A DNA stretch of 64,000 nucleotides, taken from the NCBI RefSeq assembly GCF_000980815.1, contig NZ_CP011311.1, positions 1 through 64,000 on the forward strand, given 5' to 3'. The position numbers and the translations under genes were made by a program. This stretch comes from Corynebacterium camporealensis. GTDB taxonomy: Bacteria; Actinomycetota; Actinomycetes; Mycobacteriales; Mycobacteriaceae. Of this stretch, positions 29,469-37,626 are shown piece by piece. The notes beneath the pieces are model-generated. The model was not told the DNA's origin. It saw nothing but the letters and a program-made list of their open reading frames with translations, and ran no database searches. How positions within the stretch are numbered: position 1 is the stretch's first letter; every line of letters starts with the position of its first letter.

Positions 29469-29523
29469 CAAACGCCCGTGATCGCTGTCGGCGTGATGTC
29501 GAGTACGGCGATCCGGGCGTTTG
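29469..29523. terminator. Long hairpin between metE and ppiA
   Basis: CAAACGCCCG-T-GATCGC (29469-29485) pairs with GCGATC-CGGGCGTTTG (29508-29523), a 16-base stem with one bulged T. It has no clear T-tract, so it is either a weak metE terminator or a structure just upstream of the ppiA -10. Confidence 0.5.
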
Positions 29524-29528
29524 TTGCA

Positions 29529-29541
29529 TACAATGGCAGCC
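29529..29541 (+). promoter_or_regulatory. ppiA -10 element, probably leaderless start
   Basis: TACAAT at 29529-29534 stands 7 bases before ATG 29542, and no ribosome-binding site is seen. Confidence 0.4.
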
Positions 29542-30063
29542 ATGACTCAGAAGACCGCAACTGCAACGATGCATACCAACCACGGTGACATTGTTATCGA
29601 CCTGTACGGTAACCATGCTCCCGTGACTGTGGAGAACTTCATCGGCCTGGCAAAGGGCGAGAAGGACTACTCCACCCAGAACGCCAAGGGCGAGCAGTCC
29701 GGCCCGTTCTACGATGGCGCAATCTTCCACCGCATCATCGACAACTTCATGATTCAGGGTGGCGACCCGACCGGCACCGGTCGTGGCGGCCCTGGCTACC
29801 AGTTCCAGGACGAGTTCCACCCGGAGCTCCAGTTCGATCGTCCGTTCCTGTTGGCCATGGCAAATGCCGGCCCGGGCACCAACGGCTCCCAGTTCTTCAT
29901 CACCGTTGCCCCGACCCCGCACCTGAACAACCACCACACCATCTTCGGTGAGGTCACCGACGCTGCATCCCAGGATGTCGTCGCCAAGATCGCTAAGGTC
30001 TCCACCGACCGCATGGATCGTCCGCACGAGGACGTTGTCATCGAGTCCATCGAGATCGCCTAA
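29542..30063 (+). CDS. ppiA: Peptidyl-prolyl cis-trans isomerase, cyclophilin type
   Basis: Cytoplasmic proline isomerase assisting protein folding. From ATG 29542 the protein has 173 residues (MTQKTATATMHTNHGDIVIDLYGNHAPVTVENF). Cyclophilin core: FHRIIDNFMIQGGDPTGTGRGGPGY, MANAGPGTNGSQFFIT, HTIFGEV. No signal peptide. Earlier ATGs at 29533 and 29521 are less likely because they overlap the -10 and the hairpin. Position matches ppiA of mycobacteria. Confidence 0.94.
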   Translation: MTQKTATATMHTNHGDIVIDLYGNHAPVTVENFIGLAKGEKDYSTQNAKGEQSGPFYDGAIFHRIIDNFMIQGGDPTGTGRGGPGYQFQDEFHPELQFDRPFLLAMANAGPGTNGSQFFITVAPTPHLNNHHTIFGEVTDAASQDVVAKIAKVSTDRMDRPHEDVVIESIEIA

Positions 30064-30081
30064 AAAGAAGCTCTTTTCGGC

Positions 30082-30119
30082 GAGCCCGCATCACACAGCG
30101 TGGTGCGGGCTCCTTTTTA
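30082..30119 (+). terminator. Terminator after ppiA
   Basis: GAGCCCGCATCAC pairs with GTGGTGCGGGCTC (one G-T-type pair), followed by CTTTTTAG. Confidence 0.85.
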
Positions 30120-30135
30120 GTTTTAAAGGCTGACT

Positions 30136-30768
30136 ATGTTGCAACGCTACGGCCGCCAAGCCCCTATTACCCTCCTGCTCATCTCCGTCAACCTAGTGCT
30201 GTGGATTATCACCGCACTCCAGGCCCGCTCCATTGAGTACAGCTACGTAGGCTCCGAACTCGCCCATAGCTGGGCACTGTGGGGACCCGACTTTCAACAT
30301 GAGCCTTGGCTGGCGCTCACTTCTGCCTTCATGCACGTTGGTGCCGGCCACGTGCTGGTCAACATGATTATGTTGCTGTTCATTGGACGCGAAGTCGAAA
30401 CCTATCTCGGCTCCGGGCTCTACGCCCTGGCCTACGTCATCTCCGCCTTGGGTGCCTCTGCCACCATCTTGTGGCTGGATTTCACCACACCCACCGTCGG
30501 TGCCTCTGGTGCCATCTTTGCTCTCATGGCATTGCTTATCGGCGTCCACCGTCAACGCGGCGCCGACCTGCGTGCCCCCATCATCTTTGTTCTCGTGAAC
30601 GTCGTCTACACCTTCTTATCTACCGGGGTATCCCTCTGGGGGCACTTGGGCGGGCTATTCACAGGCCTAGCACTCATGCCATTTTTGTTCTCCCCGCGTA
30701 ACGATGTCCGCTGGTTTGGCACCCTCGCCATCGGCGCTGTCGTTGTAGGCCTGCTCTTCCTGCGCTAA
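30136..30768 (+). CDS. Rhomboid family intramembrane serine protease
   Basis: 210 residues, about six membrane segments, with the rhomboid catalytic pair: Ser124 in GASGAIF and His170 in GHLGGLFTG, plus the HVGAGHVLVNM loop helix. It would cleave membrane proteins within the bilayer; the substrate is unknown. It follows the ppiA terminator closely. After it lies a 340-base gap rich in DnaA boxes. Confidence 0.93.
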   Translation: MLQRYGRQAPITLLLISVNLVLWIITALQARSIEYSYVGSELAHSWALWGPDFQHEPWLALTSAFMHVGAGHVLVNMIMLLFIGREVETYLGSGLYALAYVISALGASATILWLDFTTPTVGASGAIFALMALLIGVHRQRGADLRAPIIFVLVNVVYTFLSTGVSLWGHLGGLFTGLALMPFLFSPRNDVRWFGTLAIGAVVVGLLFLR

Positions 30769-30778
30769 AACCACAGAG

Positions 30779-31010
30779 TTATTCACGCGCACATATGTAC
30801 GAAAACTTTCCACAACACTTATCCACATTGTGGATAACTACATTCTTGTAATTTACGAACACTTACTCGAAAGCTTTTCCATCTCTGCAGCTAAAAGCGA
30901 TCCTATGCAGGGAAAACAGAGTTGTGGACGTGGTGAAAACACTTATCCACAGGCTGTGGAGAAGGCTGTGATTAACACATTTCACAGAGTTATCCCCACC
31001 CTGTGGATAA
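30779..31010. other. DnaA-box cluster outside oriC
   Basis: The gene-free stretch 30769-31109 contains exact TTATCCACA at 30819-30827 and 30943-30951, and exact inverted TGTGGATAA at 30829-30837 and 31002-31010. Near-matches are 30779-30787 (TTATTCACG), 30955-30963 (TGTGGAGAA), 30967-30975 (TGTGATTAA) and 30990-30998 (TTATCCCCA). One pair (30819/30829) is back to back. This equals or exceeds the density of exact boxes in the dnaA-dnaN gap. Confidence 0.75.
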
Positions 31011-31109
31011 CTTTTCACCCACCCTGTGAACTGTCCGTGGACAACAAAAAGTGCTACACCCAATCCGAAAAATTGAGTGTAGCGACACGCAGTACTACTT
31101 AAGAAAAAC

Positions 31110-31739
31110 TTAGTAAATGTAGACCACCGCGTTGTTACCGCCGCGGCAGGCAACGGAGCTGCCCTGGCGACCACAGTTCATCGTGTAGGTCTGACCGGTG
31201 ACAGGGGAGTAGACGTTAATGCTCATGTTCTCATCACCAGTGCTCAAGTAGCGGTCACGGAAAGCACTGTGGACATTGCTGGCAAAGGTATCTGAGGTCA
31301 CCGATGTACCCGCGTCGTAGCTGCGGTAGCGATTCGGATCGCCACCCGTGCTTTCCGGTTCATCTCGTTCCTCACGATTCGAATTCGAGTCATTGGAATC
31401 AGCCTTCGGCTCTTCCGTCTCGATGACGGTCTCGGTGACGAACTCTTCCTGGTTGTCATCGTCATCGCTGGAACCACCGAACCAGCCATTCATGATGCCA
31501 ATAGCACCCACGGCAATCACGAGCAGTAGCGCAATGACCGCAATGATCAGCGCAGTCTTGCCACTATCACTGTTCTTTTGCGGTGGTTGTTGCGGATATT
31601 TCTGTTGCTGGTACTGCGGCTGTTGCTGCCACTGATTCTGTTGCTGTTGCCACTGGTTATCCGCATTTTGTGGCGGGAAGTCCTGGGTGGGCGGATCGAA
31701 GGGATTGTTCGGCCGCTGCGGGCCCTGGTTGTCAGCCAT
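31110..31739 (-). CDS. Membrane-anchored hypothetical protein with Gln/Pro-rich cytoplasmic region
   Basis: 209 residues: Asn/Gln/Pro-rich N terminus (about 1-58), one membrane helix (about 63-85, TALIIAVIALLLVIAVGAIGIM), an acidic linker (SSDDDDNQEEF..), and a C-terminal extracellular domain with two cysteines (CGRQGSSVACRGG) that could form a disulfide. The architecture resembles mycobacterial proteins of the kinase/envelope region with low-complexity cytoplasmic tails. No enzyme motif. AAGGAAG precedes the ATG. Function unknown. Confidence 0.8.
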   Translation of the reverse strand: MADNQGPQRPNNPFDPPTQDFPPQNADNQWQQQQNQWQQQPQYQQQKYPQQPPQKNSDSGKTALIIAVIALLLVIAVGAIGIMNGWFGGSSDDDDNQEEFVTETVIETEEPKADSNDSNSNREERDEPESTGGDPNRYRSYDAGTSVTSDTFASNVHSAFRDRYLSTGDENMSINVYSPVTGQTYTMNCGRQGSSVACRGGNNAVVYIY

Positions 31740-31784
31740 GGCAGGACTTCCTTGCAGTTTTAGAGGAGGTGGAACTCACTTATT

Positions 31785-32654
31785 TTAGCAAGCTGACGTC
31801 GGCAAAAGCTCCAGTTGAGAGGAAATTTCGCTGGCCATAGTGTTAAGCATGGTCTGGCCTTCCCCATAGGTTCCCGATGGCGGAAGTGCGGTCATCGCAA
31901 TCGCCACATCACCCTGGGGAGCAGAGACTAACCCAAACTGGCGAACCTGGTACGCACCAGCAGTATCCGGACCCCAACCGCCCTTAAAGCGCGCGCCGGG
32001 CAGTTGGCCCAAACCGTAGGACTGATCCGGTGCAATCTGTCCCATCAGCTCTATGACCTGCTCAGAACCTTCCACACAACGCAGATTCGATGCCAGCGTT
32101 GCCTCCTGGCTCGTACTCAACAGCGTTTGACCGAAGGTAGAAAACGCTGCACGAATCTTCTCCTTATTGACCGGAACCGGAACGCCAGCCTCATTCATGA
32201 CGGCATCGGCAGCGCCATCGGGAAGCGAAGTAAACATCGCTTCTGCTGCAGCATTATCCGACACCGTAATTGCCGCCGAGGCATTGTGTGCCTGACCAGG
32301 ATCATTACGCAATGCCGCAATAGCAATCGGCACCTTGATGGTGGACCAGGTGGGGTAGGCGGAGTCATCGCCAGCTACTGCACCCACCACTGCAATCGCT
32401 GCCGGACCACCAGCATTAGCGACGGCACGATCCAGGAGCGCTTGGACATCGTCAGGCACGTGCTCAGATTCAGCCTCTGACGGTGACGGTGCAGGAGCCT
32501 CCTCCGTAGTGTTTTCTTCTTCTGCTGGTGGTTCGTCGTCTAAAGGGCGGTTCACCATGGCAATAACCAGTCCGATCGCCAACACAATCGCAATGCCCGC
32601 CACGATTAACGCGATTTTGTTCCACGATTTCGGCGAAGACTGGGGTGAATTCAC
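31785..32654 (-). CDS. Membrane-anchored beta-lactamase-fold serine hydrolase
   Basis: 289 residues with an N-terminal membrane helix (about 14-34), a Glu/Pro linker, and a domain carrying the three penicillin-recognising motifs: SxxK as STIK (104-107), SDN (132-134) and KGG (224-226). It could be a low-molecular-weight penicillin-interacting enzyme or a class A beta-lactamase relative. The class A Glu166-like residue cannot be placed with confidence, so antibiotic hydrolysis is not claimed. GTG start with AAAGG upstream. It lies near the PBP/kinase cluster. Confidence 0.78.
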   Translation of the reverse strand: MNSPQSSPKSWNKIALIVAGIAIVLAIGLVIAMVNRPLDDEPPAEEENTTEEAPAPSPSEAESEHVPDDVQALLDRAVANAGGPAAIAVVGAVAGDDSAYPTWSTIKVPIAIAALRNDPGQAHNASAAITVSDNAAAEAMFTSLPDGAADAVMNEAGVPVPVNKEKIRAAFSTFGQTLLSTSQEATLASNLRCVEGSEQVIELMGQIAPDQSYGLGQLPGARFKGGWGPDTAGAYQVRQFGLVSAPQGDVAIAMTALPPSGTYGEGQTMLNTMASEISSQLELLPTSAC

Positions 32655-32894
32655 AACGGCGACCTTTCTTTAGCTCCATCCAAACAGTAATGGAAAAGTC
32701 AGGCTGCGGGGGGAGGGAATGGGTGTGCACGAAAGTACCTTTTTCAGTGGACAAAATTTGGAAATCTGTCCAGTTATCCCAGTACACAGATGGAAAATGG
32801 CCAATTATCCGAAAGTAGGTCGACGGATGCGAATTGCTGCGAATCAGAGTTAGGTAGGCGCCAGAACTTTCAAGTAAATACTAAGGAAACCTCA

Positions 32895-34669
32895 ATGTTC
32901 TCTCGGCCCCTCAAGACGGCGATTATCGCTGCGGCAGCCATGTTGTTGCCGGTCAACGCAGCGCTTGCCGATGTCCCCTCCATGCCACAGGGGTACCCCA
33001 TCGATAATCTTTACAAGTCCTGTACTCCGGCAGAAGCGTCCGCTGCTGGTTATCCGGACTGGCACTTTGGTGAAACTGCTCGTCGCTATCTTTCCGATGG
33101 CACCATCCAATTCACCAACACCACCAACCAGACCGTGCCTTATACCGCGGAAATTGAGTCCGGTACTAACCACGAAATCGAAGCCAACTCCGCTGCAAAG
33201 TGGCCGTCAAATGGGATAGCACTGCTAAGAGCGAAATCGGTCTGACCTTGTCCAATGGCTGGATTGAGGGCGAAACAATTGGACCCATCGACCTCAAACC
33301 AGGCGAGTCCTTCCGCGTTGAGTACGGCACTGTGGAAAAGGACTTCATCTCCATGTTCGTGGGCTGCGAGGATGGCTTTTACTCGAACGCCCGGGGCGCT
33401 GACGTGATTCGCGGTACTGCACCTGCTGAGCGCTACGCCTGGGCCTACATCATTCGCGCCGATGGTTCGGTCGATGACCAGGCACTCGAGATTCCATCCC
33501 GCGCGCCGGGTGCTAACAGCAAGGTCGTCGATGGCGGCTACAGCACTATTTCCGGTCCTAGCCTCGAGAAGATTGCTGACCCGAAGAAGGATCGCCCGGT
33601 TAAGCCAAAGACCGATCTGGATCGCGATCGCTGGCCACAAGAAGGCGAGACCTGCAAAGACGGCGATCGCCGCTGGTACCCGAACGGCATCGAAGGCGTT
33701 GCACCGACCTTCCGTAAGCCGGGTTACTCCCAGGACTTCCTGAACTGGACCGACTCTGACTACACGTACCGCGGCGTGACCGACCACCTGGTGGGTGCCG
33801 AGTGGAACGGCCACACCAACTGGCACGGCAACCACGACCGTCTGCCGGAAGGCTGGCTTGGGTCTATCGGTGCGGTCCATCGCGCCTACATGCCGGTGGG
33901 CACTGCCTTGGAACCGATTGATCTGAAGCCAGGTGAGCGTGTCCGCATCGAGTACGGCACGACGATGCTGCGCGTAAACCACACCGAAATCAACTGCGGC
34001 AACGACGGAAAGTACAGCCGCATCGTTGACTTCCCGAAGGCCAGCGCCCCCGCGGGGTTTTGGGCGGAGGCAACCATCACCGATGCCAACGGCAAGACCC
34101 GCACCATTGCTCGTTCCGTACTCGCTGCCTGCACCCTTGCACTCAGCGCTGGCCTTGTCGCCCAGCCGGCCTCCGCACTCCCGCAGAAGGACTTCGGCAC
34201 CGCCAACCCAACCACCATTGGCGCAAAGTGCTCCAACCCAGGTGATACCGGTCAGACCATCGAGATCGACCGCACCTACTTTGACGGCTCTGCTGGTTCC
34301 TGGACCATCGCGAACTACAACAACGAGCCACTTCCGGTTACCCGCAACATCACCGAAACCAAGACCAAGACCTGGAACGTGTCCGCCAGGGTCGACTTCG
34401 ACCTGCTGAAGCTGGTACACATCACCTTCTCCACCAGCTACACCGACACCCAGTCCTACGAGGTCGGCGAGACCATCGGACCATACAACATCGCCCCAGG
34501 TAAGACCGCTGTCAAGCGCGCAGGCTGGGTTGTCTCCGACTTCACCGGCGAAAAGACCGTCTGCGGCCAAAACGGCACCTGGCAGGGTACTGGAAAGACG
34601 TTCTCTGCCACCCTGCCTGCCGAGCGCCACGTGGAAATCTCCACCCGCGACAACATCAAGTTCGACTAA
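32895..34669 (+). pseudogene. Secreted repeat-domain protein gene(s), frameshifted and fused
   Basis: From ATG 32895 (ribosome-binding site AAGGAAACC) a signal peptide MFSRPLKTAIIAAAAMLLPVNAALA and the start of a domain are read, but this frame stops at 33245. The same protein continues in another frame from about 33200 (VAVKWDSTAKSEIGLTL...) to the stop at 34669, as if one base were lost near GCAAAGTGG. The second frame contains the rest of domain A, domain B, then an internal signal-peptide-like stretch (TIARSVLAACTLALSAGLVAQPASA, about 34105-34180) without its own start codon, then domain C. Domains share VGETIGPxxxxPG...C..G. So two secreted-protein genes appear fused and the first frameshifted; a sequencing error cannot be excluded. 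Confidence 0.65.
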
Positions 34670-34681
34670 AGGAGAAGCACA

Positions 34682-35266
34682 GTGCGTAAAAGTGCACTCG
34701 TAGCAGCAGTTGCAGTACTTGGCAGTCTGTTTCCTCCCTCAGCAACCGCCGCCACAGTTGACGACTCTGCTCAGTTCAAGCTCCCGCAGCGCTGGAACGA
34801 CGACTACAAGCCGGGCACCCGCTGTGGCGCGCCGGGCGCGAAGGGAACCTACGTCACCGCTGAGCGCATGTGGTTCAAGCAGAGTGACGCGGCATCTGTA
34901 GCTAATCGCAACGACCACTCCATTCCAGTCACCCACAAGGTCACCGAGGTCCGCACCCAGACCACCGAAGTCTCCGTCAAGGCCAAGGCCACCGGCGAAC
35001 TAGAGAAGTACTTGTCCAATGCTTTCGGTTTCAACTTCGTGCACGAAATCCACTGGAAGCTAGGCCAGACAGTTGGCCCCTATGAACTTGCTGCAAACCA
35101 ACAGGGCAAGCTGGTGTGGGGATTTATGATGCTCGATGCCACCGGCCAGGATGTCACCTGCAGCGAGGATCAGCAATGGACCCCGACCAGTGATGAGTAC
35201 AGCATCAGTGCACCGTACTCTCGCTATTCGGAGCTGCGTGTCGATGACGCGCCGGACTTCGGCTAG
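34682..35266 (+). CDS. Secreted protein of the same repeat family
   Basis: 194 residues with a Sec signal peptide (ALVAAVAVLGSLFPPSATA) and one copy of the family domain: RCGAPGAKGTYVTAERMWFKQSDAASVANRNDHSIPVTHKVTEVRTQTTEVSVKAKA..., LGQTVGPYELAANQQGKLVWGFMMLD, then CSEDQQW. It resembles domain C of the preceding gene, pointing to tandem duplication. GTG start, with AAAGGAG overlapping the end of the upstream gene. The function is unknown; two cysteines may form a disulfide. Confidence 0.8.
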   Translation: MRKSALVAAVAVLGSLFPPSATAATVDDSAQFKLPQRWNDDYKPGTRCGAPGAKGTYVTAERMWFKQSDAASVANRNDHSIPVTHKVTEVRTQTTEVSVKAKATGELEKYLSNAFGFNFVHEIHWKLGQTVGPYELAANQQGKLVWGFMMLDATGQDVTCSEDQQWTPTSDEYSISAPYSRYSELRVDDAPDFG

Positions 35267-35922
35267 CTGCCCGTCCCACCCAAAATCCGAGTGACGAGGT
35301 TCAGGCGCGTTGTTGCGCCGAACTCGTCAATCAGGTGAGAGACGTATTTCTTCACCGTCGACTCGGAGTACTCCAGGGCCTCGGCAATCTCAGAATTCGA
35401 GTTGCCCTGTAGCAGTAACTTCAACACGTTTGCCTCCCCCGGCTTTAAGTTGCGGGAGGCAATTGCGTGTGCGACCGGGTTTTCGCCTGCCTGGCGATTA
35501 TTCGGCCCAATGTAGCCAACCAGACGATGCATCGCGGCAGGAGCGACGACGGTACCGCCCTCGACGGCCTCGCGAACTGCATCAATGATCGACTGCGGAC
35601 GTTGATTCTTGAGGATGTAGCCCGCGCCGCCGTTTGTGAGGATCTCCAGCATCGTGTCGTCGGTGTCGAAGGAGGTCACAGCAAGAAAAGCTGGAGGGTT
35701 CTCCAGCTTTTGGACTTCGCGCAGCAACGCGATGCCGTCCATCGTGGGCATGTGAATATCGGCCACGATGATATCCGCGTCCACCTTGCCCAGCATGTTG
35801 AGGCACTCGGAACCATTCGATGCTTCCGCAACCACCTTGATGTCATCGGTGGTCTCAAAATACAGCCGCAGCGAGGAACGAACTAGATTGTCGTCATCAA
35901 CGACAAAGACGCGAATTGTCAT
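35263..35922 (-). CDS. NarL/FixJ-family response regulator
   Basis: 219 residues: receiver domain with the phospho-acceptor Asp in DADIIVADIHMPTMDGIALLREV, and a LuxR-type helix-turn-helix LKPGEANVLKLLLQGNSNSEIAEALEYSESTVKKYVSHLIDEFG. Partner of the histidine kinase at 36185. A 70-residue exported peptide gene sits between them, 6 bases upstream of this start. Targets are unknown; the converging secreted-protein genes (4-base overlap) are not co-oriented. Confidence 0.93.
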   Translation of the reverse strand: MTIRVFVVDDDNLVRSSLRLYFETTDDIKVVAEASNGSECLNMLGKVDADIIVADIHMPTMDGIALLREVQKLENPPAFLAVTSFDTDDTMLEILTNGGAGYILKNQRPQSIIDAVREAVEGGTVVAPAAMHRLVGYIGPNNRQAGENPVAHAIASRNLKPGEANVLKLLLQGNSNSEIAEALEYSESTVKKYVSHLIDEFGATTRLNLVTRILGGTGS

Positions 35923-35928
35923 GGCAGT

Positions 35929-36141
35929 TTAGGGGCACCACCAGCGCTGTGGGCTGGTCGAGCAACGGATCGCATCGCCCAGCATCGACTGGTAAGAGCG
36001 GTAGAACGTAAATCCACCAGTCTGTGCCGGAACAGTGGTTTCAACAGTTTCTTCTACTTCTGCAGCGCCGGCCAGCGGGGCAGAGAACAGGGCCGGCACC
36101 ATCAAAGCACCAGCCAATGCATAAGGCAGTTTCTTCAGCAT
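35929..36141 (-). CDS. Small exported protein between kinase and response regulator
   Basis: 70 residues: a signal peptide MLKKLPYALAGALMVPALFSAPLAGA, then a 44-residue mature part EVEETVETTVPAQTGGFTFYRSYQSMLGDAIRCSTSPQRWWCP ending in two cysteines that could form a small loop. AAGGAGTCCCA lies just before the ATG. It is spaced 43 bases after the kinase and 6 bases before the response regulator, so it is probably co-transcribed. An envelope signal or accessory sensor for this kinase is possible but not shown. Confidence 0.75.
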   Translation of the reverse strand: MLKKLPYALAGALMVPALFSAPLAGAAEVEETVETTVPAQTGGFTFYRSYQSMLGDAIRCSTSPQRWWCP

Positions 36142-36184
36142 TGGGACTCCTTGTATAGAGATGTTTCGCGCTAAACGAATTCTA

Positions 36185-37282
36185 CTATAAATCCAAAAGG
36201 CTGCTAGTTGGGAGCCATAATTTTGTCACCCACTGCTGTCCTTCCGGTCCGCCTTCCATCCAGCCATGGAGTTCCTCTACGCGATGTGCCATCTCTTCCA
36301 ACCCTAATCCCGTGGTCAGCGTCTTATCCGACTGGCGCAGCGCATTTTGGGAACGTAATTCAATATACACCCCACGACGTTTTTGTTGGACCTCAATAAG
36401 CACCGTCGAGTTCACCTGTGAATATTTGATGATGTTTGCACTCAACTCCACCAGCACCAAGTGCAACTCGTGCGGGAGCTTAAGCTTGCCGATGCCCCTT
36501 CCCACATCCATCAACAAATCCACACCAAAGTCATGACTGCGGATAAACTCCGCCGTCTCTTCTAACTCGAACTTCAGTGACCGTGGCTTATGGGAATCCG
36601 CACGTGGGGACTCCAATTTCATCACTCGCAGGAGGTCGCGGACCTCGCTCATGGCCTGGCGGGCATCGTTAGCAATGTCCACTGCAGTATCTGCAGCTTT
36701 GTGTCCTTCGGGAAGCTGCAGTGCCAGCCCTTCCGAACGCATGACCACAGAGGTCAGACTCTTCGACACCGAGTCGTGCAGTGTCGTCATTAGTGCATCG
36801 CGCTGGTCACGCATGCGATTGCGATAGGCTTCTCGCTCCGCATTGTGTTTCTGCTGTATGCGACGGGCGATAGAACCAATAGCTATACCAATGCCGTAGA
36901 GAAGGGCAAAGATAATCGCGGAGAAGAAATCGAAATCATCGCCGTTATCGGTATCGATGGAAGACACCAGGAACATCAGTGCCGTCGGCACGAGGGCGAA
37001 GTACCAGGGGCGCTGGAAAGAAATGCAGCCTACGATGACTGCGCCCCAGGCAAGGTTTAAAAAAGAGCGCCAATCTGTCTGCCACATGGTCAGCAGAAAA
37101 AGCGCACAATACAGCGCTGCGGCCACCATCGGGCGGCGCATCGCTAGTGGGGTGAGGGCGACACCGAGGGTGGCAATGAGTACCGACCCAGGGTCTAAGA
37201 AGGCATCATCTGAAACTAGATTTAAAACTAGTAACAGCAGGATTCCCAGGCCAGTAAGCCAAAGGTGCCACCTGTTACGCAT
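36185..37282 (-). CDS. NarL-type sensor histidine kinase
   Basis: 365 residues with six or so N-terminal membrane segments and no sizeable external loop, a HisKA_3-type phospho-acceptor His in DQRDALMTTLHDSVSKSLTSVVMRSEGLAL, and a degenerate HATPase domain with LVELSANIIKYSQ (N box) and TTGLGLEEMAHRVEELHG (G box). Partner of the response regulator at 35263. It starts 10 bases after crgA, so crgA, kinase, peptide and regulator may form one unit. The stimulus is unknown. Confidence 0.9.
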   Translation of the reverse strand: MRNRWHLWLTGLGILLLLVLNLVSDDAFLDPGSVLIATLGVALTPLAMRRPMVAAALYCALFLLTMWQTDWRSFLNLAWGAVIVGCISFQRPWYFALVPTALMFLVSSIDTDNGDDFDFFSAIIFALLYGIGIAIGSIARRIQQKHNAEREAYRNRMRDQRDALMTTLHDSVSKSLTSVVMRSEGLALQLPEGHKAADTAVDIANDARQAMSEVRDLLRVMKLESPRADSHKPRSLKFELEETAEFIRSHDFGVDLLMDVGRGIGKLKLPHELHLVLVELSANIIKYSQVNSTVLIEVQQKRRGVYIELRSQNALRQSDKTLTTGLGLEEMAHRVEELHGWMEGGPEGQQWVTKLWLPTSSLLDL

Positions 37283-37292
37283 GGGTGTGGCT

Positions 37293-37565
37293 CTAGCGCC
37301 AACCCATGGTCATCAACAAGCCGATGATGGCCAGACCAAAGCCAATGGCGTAGTTCCATGGGCCAAGTGCTTGCATGAAGCTGATTTGCTCGCCAGCCAA
37401 GTAGTTGACGACCAGCCAGCCCAGGCCGATGATCATCAGCCCGAGCATAATCACGATGTACCACTTCGGAGTACCCGAAGTGTTGATCTTGACCGGGGTG
37501 CGGTTGGTGGCAGTGTTAGATGACTGCGGAACACCGGAATTCTGAGTGATTTTTGCTTTCGGCAT
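37293..37565 (-). CDS. crgA: Cell division protein CrgA
   Basis: Small membrane protein of the actinobacterial divisome that bridges FtsZ, FtsQ and PBPs. 90 residues: a basic polar N terminus with [17 protein letters not shown], then two membrane helices with the conserved [20 protein letters not shown] between and after them. It sits 61 bases downstream of pknB, the position of crgA in mycobacteria. Confidence 0.93.
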   Translation of the reverse strand: MPKAKITQNSGVPQSSNTATNRTPVKINTSGTPKWYIVIMLGLMIIGLGWLVVNYLAGEQISFMQALGPWNYAIGFGLAIIGLLMTMGWR

Positions 37566-37626
37566 GACAATACCTTCACTATCTGCAGCAGAAACTGTAC
37601 GGACAACACCTTAGCAGCAGCTAAGG

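Noticed and set aside
33140..34630. 496-residue open frame opposite the secreted repeat genes
   Set aside because: Antisense to signal-peptide-bearing, domain-repeating coding sequence; no motif of its own.
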